Source: Curtobacterium sp. VKM Ac-1393
GTDB taxonomy: Bacteria; Actinomycetota; Actinomycetes; Actinomycetales; Microbacteriaceae
Direction: 5' to 3'
Assembly (NCBI RefSeq): GCF_015350995.1
Contig: NZ_JADKRW010000007.1
Span: forward strand, 124,001-188,000
Length of the DNA stretch: 64,000 nt
Part shown: positions 42,429 through 51,169 of the stretch, piece by piece
How positions within the stretch are numbered: the stretch's first letter is position 1
Layout of the letters: every line of letters begins with the position of its first letter
Made by a program: the position numbers and the translations under genes
The notes under the pieces: model-generated
Seen by the model: the letters and a program-made list of their open reading frames with translations, nothing else
The model's database searches: none
What the model was told of the DNA's origin: nothing

Positions 42429-44353
42429 CCACCACCACGCGCCGGATGACCGTCGGCCAGGCACTCGTCGAGTTCCTGGCCAACCAGTGGACCGTCGACG
42501 GCGACGTCCGTGAACGCACCATCCCGGGGATCTTCGGCATCTTCGGGCACGGCAACGTCGCCGGCGTCGGACAGGCGATCAAGCAGCTCCACGTCGAGCA
42601 GCCTGGCCTGCTGCCGTACCACCAGGCCCGCAATGAGCAGGCGATGGTGCACGAGGCCGTCGGCTTCGCCCGCATGCACCGCCGTCGTGCGACCTTCGCC
42701 GCGACGGCCTCGGTCGGCCCGGGCGCCGCCAACATGCTCACGGCTGCGGCGCTCGCGACGACGAACCGGTTGCCCGCACTGCTGCTGCCGTCGGACACCT
42801 TCGCGACGCGCACCACCGACCCGGTGCTCCAGCAGATCGAGCTGCCGCACGACACCTCCCTGCAGGTGACCGACGCGTTCCGTCCGCTGTCGCGTTACTT
42901 CGACCGTGTCGAGCGCCCCGAGCAGCTGTTCTCGATCGCGCTCGCCGCGATGCGGGTGCTCACCGACCCGGCCGAGACCGGAGCCGTGACGATCGCCCTG
43001 CCCGAGGACGTGCAGGCCGAGGAGTTCGACGTCCCCGTCGCGTTCCTGCAGCCGCGTGAGTGGCACATCCGTCGGCCACTGCCCGAGCACGGGCCGCTGG
43101 CACGTGCGGTCGCGGCGATCCGGGGTGCGCAGCGTCCGGTGATCGTCGCGGGCGGCGGCGTGCTCTACTCCGACGCCACCGACGAGCTCCGCGCCTTCGT
43201 CGAGGCCACCGGCATCCCGGTCGGCACCTCGCAGGCCGGCGGCGGCTCGCTCGTCTGGGACCACCCGCAGTACCTCGGTGGCATCGGCGCGACCGGCACG
43301 GCCGCCGCGAACGCCGTCGCCGCGCAGGCGGACGTCGTGATCGGGATCGGCACGCGCTACAGCGACTTCACGACCGCCTCGCGGACCGCGTTCCAGAACC
43401 CGGACGTCACGTTCGTGAACGTCAACGTGGCCGCGTTCGACGCCTACAAGCACGGCTCGCAGCTGCCGCTGATCGCGGATGCCCGGGAGGCCCTGGTCGC
43501 GTTGACCGCGGCGCTCACGTCGGCCGGGTCGTCACCCACAGAGCCCGCGTACGTCGTCGACACCGCGTACGCCGCGGAGATCGCGTCGCTGAAGGCCGCG
43601 TGGGACGCCGCCGTCGACGGCGCGTTCGCGCCGTCCGGCGCGGACCTGCCCGGCCAGCCGGAGATCATCGGCGCCGTGCAGTCGGTGTCCGACCCGCGCG
43701 ACGTCGTCATCCAGGCGGCCGGCTCGCTGCCCGGTGACCTGCACAAGCTCTGGCGCGTGCGGGACGCCCTCGGGTACCACGTCGAGTACGCGTTCTCGTG
43801 CATGGGCTACGAGATCGCCGGCGGCATCGGCGTCCGTCGAGGTGCCCCGGACCGCGACGCGATCGTCATGGTCGGCGACGGCAGCTACCTCATGCTGCAC
43901 ACCGAGCTCGTCACCGCGGTGGCCGAGGGCATCAAGATCATCGTCGTGCTCATCCAGAACCACGGGTACGCGTCGATCGGGCACCTGTCCGAGACCGTCG
44001 GATCCGAGCGCTACGGCACGAAGTACCGCTACCTGGACGAGTCGCAGTCCTTCGACAACGGCGACCCACTGCCCGTCGACCTCGCGGCGAACGCGCGGTC
44101 GTACGGCGTCGACGTCATCGAGGTCCAGCCGGGCCCGAACAGCATCGAAGACCTGAAGGCCGCGGTGCGCCAGGCGAAGGCGAACGACCACACGACCCTC
44201 GTGCACATCAACTCGGACCCCCTGGTCTACGGCCCCGACGGCGACGGGTGGTGGGACGTGCCCGTGGCGCAGACCTCGACCCTGCCGAGCACGCAGACCG
44301 CCCGCGCCCAGTACGAGCAGCAGGTCGCCGCCCAGCGTCCACTGCTCGGCTGA
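42425..44353 (+). CDS. iolD: 3D-(3,5/4)-trihydroxycyclohexane-1,2-dione acylhydrolase
   Basis: A 642-residue ThDP-dependent enzyme cleaving the cyclic dione to 5-deoxy-glucuronate. The N-terminal domain has IFGIFGHGNVAGVG and the conserved Glu in HQARNEQAMVHEA; the ThDP/Mg motif is VMVGDGSYLMLHTELVTAVAEGIKIIVVLIQN shortened here to its ends GDGSY...QN. GTG at 42425 overlaps iolB. Length and gene order match IolD. Confidence 0.93.
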   Translation: MTTTTRRMTVGQALVEFLANQWTVDGDVRERTIPGIFGIFGHGNVAGVGQAIKQLHVEQPGLLPYHQARNEQAMVHEAVGFARMHRRRATFAATASVGPGAANMLTAAALATTNRLPALLLPSDTFATRTTDPVLQQIELPHDTSLQVTDAFRPLSRYFDRVERPEQLFSIALAAMRVLTDPAETGAVTIALPEDVQAEEFDVPVAFLQPREWHIRRPLPEHGPLARAVAAIRGAQRPVIVAGGGVLYSDATDELRAFVEATGIPVGTSQAGGGSLVWDHPQYLGGIGATGTAAANAVAAQADVVIGIGTRYSDFTTASRTAFQNPDVTFVNVNVAAFDAYKHGSQLPLIADAREALVALTAALTSAGSSPTEPAYVVDTAYAAEIASLKAAWDAAVDGAFAPSGADLPGQPEIIGAVQSVSDPRDVVIQAAGSLPGDLHKLWRVRDALGYHVEYAFSCMGYEIAGGIGVRRGAPDRDAIVMVGDGSYLMLHTELVTAVAEGIKIIVVLIQNHGYASIGHLSETVGSERYGTKYRYLDESQSFDNGDPLPVDLAANARSYGVDVIEVQPGPNSIEDLKAAVRQAKANDHTTLVHINSDPLVYGPDGDGWWDVPVAQTSTLPSTQTARAQYEQQVAAQRPLLG

Positions 44354-44403
44354 GCGCCACCGTCCACCACACGCACCACACCCAGAAAGCAGACGACGCC
44401 GTC

Positions 44404-45330
44404 ATGACCGACACCGCCACCGCCACCGACGCCATCCGGATCGGCACCGCCCCCGACTCGTGGGGCGTCTGGTTCCCCGACGACCCGAACCAGGTGCCGT
44501 GGAAGCGCTTCCTCGACGAGGCGGCCGCCGCCGGGTACGAGTGGATCGAGCTCGGGCCGTACGGCTACCTGCCGACCGACCCGTCGCAGCTGTCCGACGA
44601 GCTCGAGTCGCGCGGGCTGAAGCTGTCCGCCGGCACGGTGTTCACCGGGTTCCACAAGGGCGAGGACCAGTTCCAGCGTGCCTGGGACCAGGCCGTGGCG
44701 GTCGCCGGGCTCGCGGCGAAGCTCGGTGCCCAGCACCTCGTGACGATCCCGGACCTGTGGCGCTCGGACGCCACGGAAGAGGTCCTCGAGTCGCGCACCC
44801 TGACCGACGAGCAGTGGGACCGTCTCGGCAAGGGGCACGACCAGCTCGGCAAGGCGCTGCTCGAGGAGTACGGCGTCCACCAGCAGTTCCACACCCACGC
44901 GGACAGCCACGTCGGCACCTACAAGGAGACCGTGCGGTTCCTGTCGGAGACGGATCCGGCCTACACGAACCTCTGCCTCGACACCGGACACTTCGCGTAC
45001 TACGGCGGCGACAACCTCAAGCTCATCGCCGAGCACCCGGAGCGCATCGGGTACCTGCACCTCAAGCAGGTGGACACCGACATGCTCTTCGACGTGCTGA
45101 AGAACGACGTGCCGTTCGCCACCGCCGTGTCGCAGGGCATCATGACCGAGCCGCCGCACGGCACCCCGGAGCTCGCCCCGATCATCGAGGCCGTCGCGAA
45201 GATCAACCCTGAGATCTTCGGCATCGTCGAGCAGGACATGTACGGCTGCTCGGTCGACGCCCCCGGCCCGATCGCCGAGCGCACCTTCCAGCACATCTTC
45301 GGTTCCACGTCCGCCGCGCGCGTGTCCTGA
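44404..45330 (+). CDS. iolE: myo-Inosose-2 dehydratase
   Basis: A 308-residue TIM-barrel (xylose isomerase-like) lyase removing water from 2-keto-myo-inositol. IGTAPDSWGVWFPDDP at the N-terminus is a family hallmark. Metal ligands lie in HTHADSHVGT, LCLDTGHFAYYGGD and GIVEQDMY. ATG at 44404 is separated from iolD by 50 bp, the largest gap in the operon, but no terminator hairpin is visible there. Confidence 0.92.
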   Translation: MTDTATATDAIRIGTAPDSWGVWFPDDPNQVPWKRFLDEAAAAGYEWIELGPYGYLPTDPSQLSDELESRGLKLSAGTVFTGFHKGEDQFQRAWDQAVAVAGLAAKLGAQHLVTIPDLWRSDATEEVLESRTLTDEQWDRLGKGHDQLGKALLEEYGVHQQFHTHADSHVGTYKETVRFLSETDPAYTNLCLDTGHFAYYGGDNLKLIAEHPERIGYLHLKQVDTDMLFDVLKNDVPFATAVSQGIMTEPPHGTPELAPIIEAVAKINPEIFGIVEQDMYGCSVDAPGPIAERTFQHIFGSTSAARVS

Positions 45331-45381
45331 CCGGCCACCAGCAGCCGTCCACGCAGCGTCATCTACCCCAGGAGCACCGCC

Positions 45382-46413
45382 ATGAGCACCACTGACAACC
45401 TCCGCGTCGCCGTCGTCGGCGCGGGCGCCATGGGCAGCGACCACATCCGTCGCATCACCACGACCATCGCCGGCGCCGACGTCGTCGCCATCGTCGACCC
45501 GGACACCGGTCGTGCGACGGCCGCTGCGGCGAAGGCACCCGGCGCGATCACCGCGGCGTCGTTCGAGGAGGCGCTCGACGCAACCCCGATCGACGCCGTC
45601 ATCGTCGCAACGCCGGGCTTCCTGCACGAACCGGTCCTGGTGCCGGCGCTCGAGCGCGGCCTGGCCGTGCTCTGCGAGAAGCCGCTGACGACGTCGGCTG
45701 ACGACTCCCTGCGGATCGTCGAGCTCGAGCAGCAGCACGCCGATCGCCCGCGGATCCAGGTCGGCTTCATGCGCCGCTTCGACAAGGGCTACCAGGAGCT
45801 GCGTGCCCTGCGGGAGTCCGGGGCCAACGGTGCCCTGCTCGCGCTGCACCACGCGCACCGCAACCCGACGACGCCGCCGAACTTCAGCGAGTCGATGCTC
45901 ATCCACGACTCGGTGATCCACGAGATCGACATCATCCCGTTCATCACGGGCGAGGCGATCACGAGCGTCGAGGTGAAGAAGCCCCGCAAGAACTCCCTCG
46001 CGCCGGCCGACCTGCCCGAGCCGCAGTTCGTCCTGTTCACCACGGAGTCCGGCACCATGGCGATCGTCGAGATCAACGTGAACGCCCAGTTCGGCTACCA
46101 GGTCACCACCGACGCGGTGTTCGAGTCCGGTGTCGCGTACATCGGCCGCGAGACCTCGCTCAACCTCGTGTCGCAGGGCGTGTCCGGCCAGGGCGTCACG
46201 CCGTCGTTCGTCGAGCGCTTCGGCGCCGCCTACGACGAAGAGGTGCAGCGCTGGGCCGATGCCGCCCGCTCCGGTGGTATCGACGGCCCGAGCGCCTGGG
46301 ACGGCTACACCGCGTCGGTCGTCGCCGAGGTCGCCGTGCGTGCGCAGCAGACCGGTGCGCTCGAGCAGGTCGCCTACGCCACGGCGAAGCCGGCGTTCTA
46401 CGAGACGGCCTGA
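45382..46413 (+). CDS. iolG: Inositol 2-dehydrogenase
   Basis: A 343-residue Gfo/Idh/MocA oxidoreductase, first step of myo-inositol catabolism. The Rossmann motif VVGAGAMGSDH, the catalytic Lys in VLCEKPLTT and the HDSVIHEIDI segment with Asp and His fit IolG. AGGAG lies 9 bases before the ATG. Oxidation of myo-inositol is assigned from operon context; other inositol isomers are possible. Confidence 0.9.
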   Translation: MSTTDNLRVAVVGAGAMGSDHIRRITTTIAGADVVAIVDPDTGRATAAAAKAPGAITAASFEEALDATPIDAVIVATPGFLHEPVLVPALERGLAVLCEKPLTTSADDSLRIVELEQQHADRPRIQVGFMRRFDKGYQELRALRESGANGALLALHHAHRNPTTPPNFSESMLIHDSVIHEIDIIPFITGEAITSVEVKKPRKNSLAPADLPEPQFVLFTTESGTMAIVEINVNAQFGYQVTTDAVFESGVAYIGRETSLNLVSQGVSGQGVTPSFVERFGAAYDEEVQRWADAARSGGIDGPSAWDGYTASVVAEVAVRAQQTGALEQVAYATAKPAFYETA

Positions 46414-46416
46414 TCC

Positions 46417-47286
46417 ATGCCGGAGATCGCGCTCGACCCCACGCCGTACCACCACGACCTGTCGCTACTGGAGTTCCCGCAGAAGGTCGCCGACCTCGGC
46501 TACGAGTACCTGCAGCTCACCCCGCACAAGGACTTCATCCCGTTCTACCGGCACCCGACGGCCGACGACGACCTCGTCGACGCGTTCGCCGCGGCGTGCA
46601 CCACGGCCGGTGTCCAGGTCGCGTCCGTCCTGCCCGTCCTGCGCTGGGCCGGCCCGGACAAAGAGGCCCGCGAGGCCGCCGTCAAGAAGTGGAAGCGGGT
46701 CATCGAGATCACGAAGCGCCTCGGCGTGGACACGATCAACACGGAGTTCTCCGGCCGTCCCGAGCGTGCCGAGGAGTCCGAGGACCAGTTCCACTGGGCG
46801 ATGGAGGAGCTCCTGCCGATCATCGAGGACTCCGGCATCCGCGTGCTCATCGACCCGCACCCCGACGACTTCGTCGAGGACGGGCTCGAGGCACTCCGGG
46901 TGATCCGCGGGCTGAACTCGAAGAGCATCGGGTTCGTCTACGTCGCCTGCCACACGTTCCACTACGGCGGGAACATGGACGAGATCATCGACGCCGCCGG
47001 CGACTCGCTGCAGCTCGTGCACGTCGCCGACGCCTACGACCACCACCGGTCGCACGGCCTGCGCTACATCACCAACCCGCCCGGCAACCCGGTCCGCGTG
47101 CACCAGCACCTGCCCGTCGGCCAGGCGGACGTCGACTTCGACGCCTTCTGGGCCGCCCTCGACCGCGTCGGCTTCACGGCGCGCGAGGACACCGTCGCGG
47201 TGTCGAGCGTCTTCGCCGAGGACGAGAACGCCGATGCGGTCTCGCGCTTCCAGCTCGACACGATCAAGAAGGGACTCACCCGATGA
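46417..47286 (+). CDS. Sugar phosphate isomerase/epimerase family protein (IolH-like)
   Basis: A 289-residue TIM-barrel protein with metal-ligand candidates in TINTEFSG, VLIDPHPDDF, YVACHTFHYGG and LVHVADAYDHHRSHG. It starts 4 bp after the iolG stop and overlaps the transaldolase start by 4 bases. IolH-type proteins are common in inositol operons, and their exact reaction is not settled. Confidence 0.8.
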   Translation: MPEIALDPTPYHHDLSLLEFPQKVADLGYEYLQLTPHKDFIPFYRHPTADDDLVDAFAAACTTAGVQVASVLPVLRWAGPDKEAREAAVKKWKRVIEITKRLGVDTINTEFSGRPERAEESEDQFHWAMEELLPIIEDSGIRVLIDPHPDDFVEDGLEALRVIRGLNSKSIGFVYVACHTFHYGGNMDEIIDAAGDSLQLVHVADAYDHHRSHGLRYITNPPGNPVRVHQHLPVGQADVDFDAFWAALDRVGFTAREDTVAVSSVFAEDENADAVSRFQLDTIKKGLTR

Positions 47287-48407
47287 CGACCCCCGTGCAG
47301 ACGGCCACCGAGACCCCGACGCCCACCGGCGCCGACGTCCGACCCGTCACCCTGCAGGCCGCGGAACAGACCGTGACCGCCCTGTGGAACGACTCCGCCG
47401 ACCCGCGCGAGCTGTCGACCGCGATCCACGAGTACGGCGCCGTCGGGGCGACGTGCAACCCGGTGATCGCGTACACCTGCATCAAGCAGGACCCGGAGAC
47501 CTGGGTGCCGCGCATCCGCCAGATCGCCGCGGAGCACCCGACGGCGGGGGAGTCCTGGATCGGCTGGAAGGCCGTCGAGGAGCTCTCCATCGCGGCGGCC
47601 GGGCAGTTGCTGCCCGCGTTCGAGGCGTCCGGCGGCCGCAACGGTCGCCTGTCGATGCAGACCGACCCGCGCTTCCACCGCGACGCCGACGCCCTGGTGG
47701 AGCAGGCCGTGCGGTTCTCGCAGCTCGCCCCGAACATCATCGTGAAGATCCCCGCCACCGAGATCGGCATCGCCGCGATCGAGGAGGCCGCCTACCGCGG
47801 GGTGTCGATCAACGCGACGGTGTCGTTCACGGTGCCGCAGGTCGTCGCCGTCGGTGAGGCCATCGAGCGTGCGCTCGACCGTCGTGCCGCCGACGGGCTG
47901 CCCGACCAGGAGTTCGGCCACGTCGTCACGCTGATGGCCGGCCGGTTCGATGACTGGCTGAAGACCGTCGTCAAGCGCGACCACGTCCTGGTCGACCCCG
48001 GGATCCTCGAGTGGGCCGGCGTCGCCGCGGTGAAGAACGCCTACCGGGTGTTCCAGGAGCGTGGCTTCCGCTCGCGCGTGCTCGTCGCGGCCTTCCGGAA
48101 CGCGCTGCAGTGGTCGGAGTTCCAGGGCGGGGACCTCGTCGTCTCGCCGCCGTTCCAGTGGACGAAGGACATCAACGACAACGCGTTCCCGTTCCGTCCG
48201 GACGCCATCCACGACGAGGTACCTGCTGACGTCATCGACGCCCTGCGTGCCGCGACGCCCGAGTTCGCCCGCGGGTACGACGTCGACGGCATGACCATCG
48301 ACGAGTTCGACCGGTTCGGTGCCACGGTGACGACACTGCGCCAGTTCCTGGACGCCGACGCACAGCTCGACGCCCTGGTCCGCGACATCATCGTCCCCGC
48401 CGCATGA
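47283..48407 (+). CDS. Transaldolase family protein
   Basis: A 374-residue TIM-barrel protein with the transaldolase strand IIVKIPATEIGIAAIEEA containing the Schiff-base Lys, and SINATVSFTVPQVV following it. The N-terminus GAVGATCNPVIAYT is also transaldolase-like. It is longer than TalA/TalB and has an extended C-terminus. Within an inositol operon it may act as an alternative sugar-phosphate aldolase. Coupled to neighbours by ATGA overlaps on both sides. Confidence 0.82.
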   Translation: MTTPVQTATETPTPTGADVRPVTLQAAEQTVTALWNDSADPRELSTAIHEYGAVGATCNPVIAYTCIKQDPETWVPRIRQIAAEHPTAGESWIGWKAVEELSIAAAGQLLPAFEASGGRNGRLSMQTDPRFHRDADALVEQAVRFSQLAPNIIVKIPATEIGIAAIEEAAYRGVSINATVSFTVPQVVAVGEAIERALDRRAADGLPDQEFGHVVTLMAGRFDDWLKTVVKRDHVLVDPGILEWAGVAAVKNAYRVFQERGFRSRVLVAAFRNALQWSEFQGGDLVVSPPFQWTKDINDNAFPFRPDAIHDEVPADVIDALRAATPEFARGYDVDGMTIDEFDRFGATVTTLRQFLDADAQLDALVRDIIVPAA

Positions 48408-49633
48408 CCGCCGTGGACACCGCCGTGGACGCCGCCGCGCCGGTCAGCATCGGCGTCGGCCTCATCTCGGTCGGCTGGATGGGGCGGCTGCACTCCCGCG
48501 CCTACCGCGCGCTGCCGGACCACTTCCCGGAGCTCGGCGTGCAGCCCCGGCTCGTCGTCGCCGCGGACCCGATCGAGGCCGCACGCGACCAGGCCGTCAC
48601 CCGCCTGGGCTACGAGCGGGCCGTCGCCGACTACCACGAGGTCCTCGCCGACCCGGCCGTCGACGTCGTGTCGATCTGCTCGCCGAACTTCCTGCACCGC
48701 GAGATGGCGGTCGCCGCTGCCAAGGCCGGCAAGCCGTTCTGGATCGAGAAGCCGATGGGCCGCTACGCCAGTGACTCTCGCGAGATCCACGAGGCCGTCC
48801 AGCGCGCGGGCGTCATCACGAGCGTCGGCTTCAACTACCGGCACGCCCCGGCGATCGAGCGGGCGCGCGAACTCGTCCGCAGCGGTCGCCTCGGCCGCAT
48901 CACGAACGTGCGCGGCTCGCTGCTCGCCGACTACTCGTCCGACCCCGCGGCGCCGCTCACCTGGCGCTTCGAGCGGGAGCGCGCCGGGTCGGGCGTCCTC
49001 GGCGACCTGCTCTCGCACGGCCTCGACCTGGCGCAGTACGTCGTCGGTCGGATCGCCAGCGTCAGTGCACTGGCCGAGACGTTCATCCAGGAGCGCCCGA
49101 AGCCGGCCGCGGGCATCGTCGACCGGAGTGCCGCCGCCACCGGTGCGCTCGGCCGCGTCGAGAACGAGGACTACGCCGCCCTGCTCTTCCGCTTCGAGGA
49201 CGGCGCCGTCGGCACCATGGACTCGAGCCGCGTCATGCGGGGCCCGCACGCCGAGTACACGCTCGAGGTCTACGGCACCAAGGGCTCCGTGCGGTGGGAC
49301 TTCCAGCGCCTCAACGAGCTCGAGGTGTACCTCGACGGGCAGGAGGTGGACGGCTACGCCACGCACTACGTCACCGCGGGTGACGGCGAGTTCGCGCGCT
49401 TCCAGCCCGGCGCCGGCACGGCCATGGGCTACGACGACCTGAAGACGATCGAGGCCGCGCAGTTCATCGCGAGCGTGCGTCGCGGGGAGCAGCTCGCGCC
49501 ATCGGTCGCCGACGGCCTGGCCGCTGCGTCCATCGTCGAGGCGGCGGAGGCCTCGCTCGCCGACGGTGCGTGGCACGACGTCGCGCGCGTCGACGGACCG
49601 CTCACCTACGCGGCGGCGACCCCCGTGCTCTAG
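48404..49633 (+). CDS. Second Gfo/Idh/MocA oxidoreductase of the iol operon
   Basis: A 409-residue NAD(P)-dependent dehydrogenase. The nucleotide motif is less canonical (LISVGWMGRLHSRAYRAL), the catalytic Lys is in FWIEKPMG and GDLLSHGLDLAQYV provides the Asp/His region. It is longer than IolG and probably oxidises another inositol or inosose, for example scyllo-inositol. It overlaps the transaldolase gene and is the last gene of the operon before a perfect palindrome. Confidence 0.82.
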   Translation: MTAVDTAVDAAAPVSIGVGLISVGWMGRLHSRAYRALPDHFPELGVQPRLVVAADPIEAARDQAVTRLGYERAVADYHEVLADPAVDVVSICSPNFLHREMAVAAAKAGKPFWIEKPMGRYASDSREIHEAVQRAGVITSVGFNYRHAPAIERARELVRSGRLGRITNVRGSLLADYSSDPAAPLTWRFERERAGSGVLGDLLSHGLDLAQYVVGRIASVSALAETFIQERPKPAAGIVDRSAAATGALGRVENEDYAALLFRFEDGAVGTMDSSRVMRGPHAEYTLEVYGTKGSVRWDFQRLNELEVYLDGQEVDGYATHYVTAGDGEFARFQPGAGTAMGYDDLKTIEAAQFIASVRRGEQLAPSVADGLAAASIVEAAEASLADGAWHDVARVDGPLTYAAATPVL

Positions 49634-49645
49634 ACGGTCGCGGAC

Positions 49646-49693
49646 GACGGACGGGAGGCGCGGTGCCAGCTGGCACCGCGCCTCCCGTCCGTC
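49646..49693. terminator. Perfect 48-bp palindrome closing the iol operon
   Basis: Two perfectly complementary 24-base arms with core GACGGGAGGCGCGGTGCCAG meet at GCC-AGCT-GGC. It is the longest perfect member of the GGAGGC family here, located 12 bp after the last iol gene. Confidence 0.72.
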
Positions 49694-49713
49694 ATGAGGT
49701 ATCGATCCGTGTT

Positions 49714-49731
49714 ACTTTGTCAGGACAAAGT
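49714..49731. promoter_or_regulatory. Operator palindrome before the tautomerase gene
   Basis: ACTTTGTC and GACAAAGT are 8-base complementary arms around AG. It contains TTGTC-N2-GACAA and overlaps a possible TACTTT -10 at 49713-49718. Confidence 0.68.
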
Positions 49732-49751
49732 CCCGAACTGCAGGAGGCACC

Positions 49752-50159
49752 ATGCCGCTCGTCCGTATCGACCTGACCACCGGCCGCACGCCCCAGGCGG
49801 TGCGCGCAATCGCCGACGCCATCCACCAGGCCATCGTCGACGTGTACGCGATCCCCGTGCGCGACCGGTTCCAGGTGATCACCGAGCACCCGGCGCAGCA
49901 GATCATCGCCGAGGACGCCGGCCTGGGGTTCGAGCGGACCGAGGGCGTCGTCATGATCCAGGTGTTCACGCAGCGCGGGCGGGACCAGGCGGCGAAGCAG
50001 GAGCTCTACCGGGCGATCCACGACGCGCTGGCGGCGATCGGTGTCGCGTCCGAGGACGTCTTCATCGGCTACGTCGAGAACGGCCCCGAGGACTGGTCCT
50101 TCGGCTTCGGCCGCGCCCAGTACGTGACCGGCGAACTCGGCGTGCCCGCCCCCGCCTGA
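49752..50159 (+). CDS. Tautomerase family protein
   Basis: A 135-residue protein of the tautomerase/MIF superfamily. Pro2, the catalytic base once Met is removed, is present (MPLVRIDLTTGRTP). The rest matches two beta-alpha-beta units with VFTQRGRD and FIGYVENGPEDWSFG. GGAGG lies 8 bases before the ATG. An operator of the same type as that of the iol operon precedes it, so co-regulation is likely. Its substrate is unknown; a keto-enol step on an inositol intermediate is possible. Confidence 0.85.
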   Translation: MPLVRIDLTTGRTPQAVRAIADAIHQAIVDVYAIPVRDRFQVITEHPAQQIIAEDAGLGFERTEGVVMIQVFTQRGRDQAAKQELYRAIHDALAAIGVASEDVFIGYVENGPEDWSFGFGRAQYVTGELGVPAPA

Positions 50160-50201
50160 GCGCGCCCGCCGGCCCGCCCCCGTAACGCCCGCCCGCCCGT
50201 C

Positions 50202-50290
50202 CCGAGGTTCCGAAATCTCGGCATCTCGAGGCGTCCAGCGGCCATCCGTGGAACCTCGGCGTCACGCGTGCGGCGAGTCGTGGAACCTCG
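50202..50290. repeat. Inverted and direct TGGAACCTCG repeats
   Basis: CCGAGGTTCC (50202-50211) is inverted as GGAACCTCGG (50250-50259), and TGGAACCTCG recurs at 50281. It lies between the convergent tautomerase and gntR genes and may act as a terminator. Confidence 0.5.
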
Positions 50291-50315
50291 ACGTCAGGCG
50301 GTCAGCACGAACTGC

Positions 50316-51074
50316 CTACTTGTCGACGAGGGTGACCTCGAACGAGTAGCGGTCGGGGCGGTAGCAGTGCACGCCGTGCTCGACCGCGCGCCCCGAGGCG
50401 TCGTACGCGGTGCGGCTCATGGTGAGCACGGGGTCGCCGTCCTCGATCTCGAGCAGACCGGCCTCTTCGTCGGTCACCGCACGGGCCCCGATCCGCTGCT
50501 TCGCCACCCGCATCGTCACACCGCGACCGCGGAGCAGCTGGTAGAGCCCGTGGTCCTGCAGGTCCTGGTCGGTGATCTCGAGGAACTCCGGCGGCAGGTA
50601 GTTCTCGAGGATCGCCATCGGGACGTCCTCGGCGAACCGCACGCGGCGGATGTGCGCCACGGTCGTGCCGGGTTCGATGCTCAGCGCCGCTGCGACCTGG
50701 TCCGAGGCGGGGACGTCGTTGCGCTCGAGGAGCTTCGTCGCCGGCGCCTGCGACCCCTGGGCCAGGTCGTCGTACAGGCTCGTCAGCTCGACCTTGCGGG
50801 TCACCGGGCCGTGCACCACCTGCGTGCCGATGCCGCGGCGACGGACGAGCAGGCCCTTGTCGACGAGGTCCTGGATCGCCCGGCGGATCGTCGGGCGGGA
50901 CAGTCCGAGGCGCTCACCGAGCGCGATCTCGTTCTCGAGACGTGCGCCGGGAGGCATCACGCCGGAGCGGATCGACTCCTCGATGCGCGAGGCCACCTGG
51001 AAGTAGAGGGGCATGGGACCCGACCGGTCCAGGTCCATGAACAGGTCGGACGGCAGCTGGCCTTCGTTGGTCAT
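50316..51074 (-). CDS. GntR family regulator (HutC/UTRA type), probable iol repressor
   Basis: A 252-residue regulator. Residues about 18-85 form the GntR winged helix (PLYFQVASRIEESIRSG, then GERLGLSRPTIRRAIQDLVDKG). Residues about 100-245 form a UTRA ligand-binding domain (RVRFAEDVPMAILENYLPPE, ending YSFEVTLVDK). ATG at 51074 has GAAGGA upstream. An ATTGTCGTGACAAT palindrome lies 45 bp before the start, matching sites at the iol operon and tautomerase gene, so it probably represses all three and itself. The inducer is likely an inositol intermediate; that is inferred. Confidence 0.88.
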   Translation of the reverse strand: MTNEGQLPSDLFMDLDRSGPMPLYFQVASRIEESIRSGVMPPGARLENEIALGERLGLSRPTIRRAIQDLVDKGLLVRRRGIGTQVVHGPVTRKVELTSLYDDLAQGSQAPATKLLERNDVPASDQVAAALSIEPGTTVAHIRRVRFAEDVPMAILENYLPPEFLEITDQDLQDHGLYQLLRGRGVTMRVAKQRIGARAVTDEEAGLLEIEDGDPVLTMSRTAYDASGRAVEHGVHCYRPDRYSFEVTLVDK

Positions 51075-51118
51075 CGCGGTCCTTCGGGGGATTGCGGGTT
51101 CGGCAGCGATGCCGAGGG

Positions 51119-51132
51119 ATTGTCGTGACAAT
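51119..51132. promoter_or_regulatory. Operator palindrome before gntR
   Basis: ATTGTC-GT-GACAAT is a perfect palindrome 45 bp before the regulator start. It contains TTGTC-N2-GACAA and implies autoregulation. Confidence 0.68.
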
Positions 51133-51169
51133 ACCACCGGGGGCCCTGCTCCCCGGTGTGCCACTCCCG

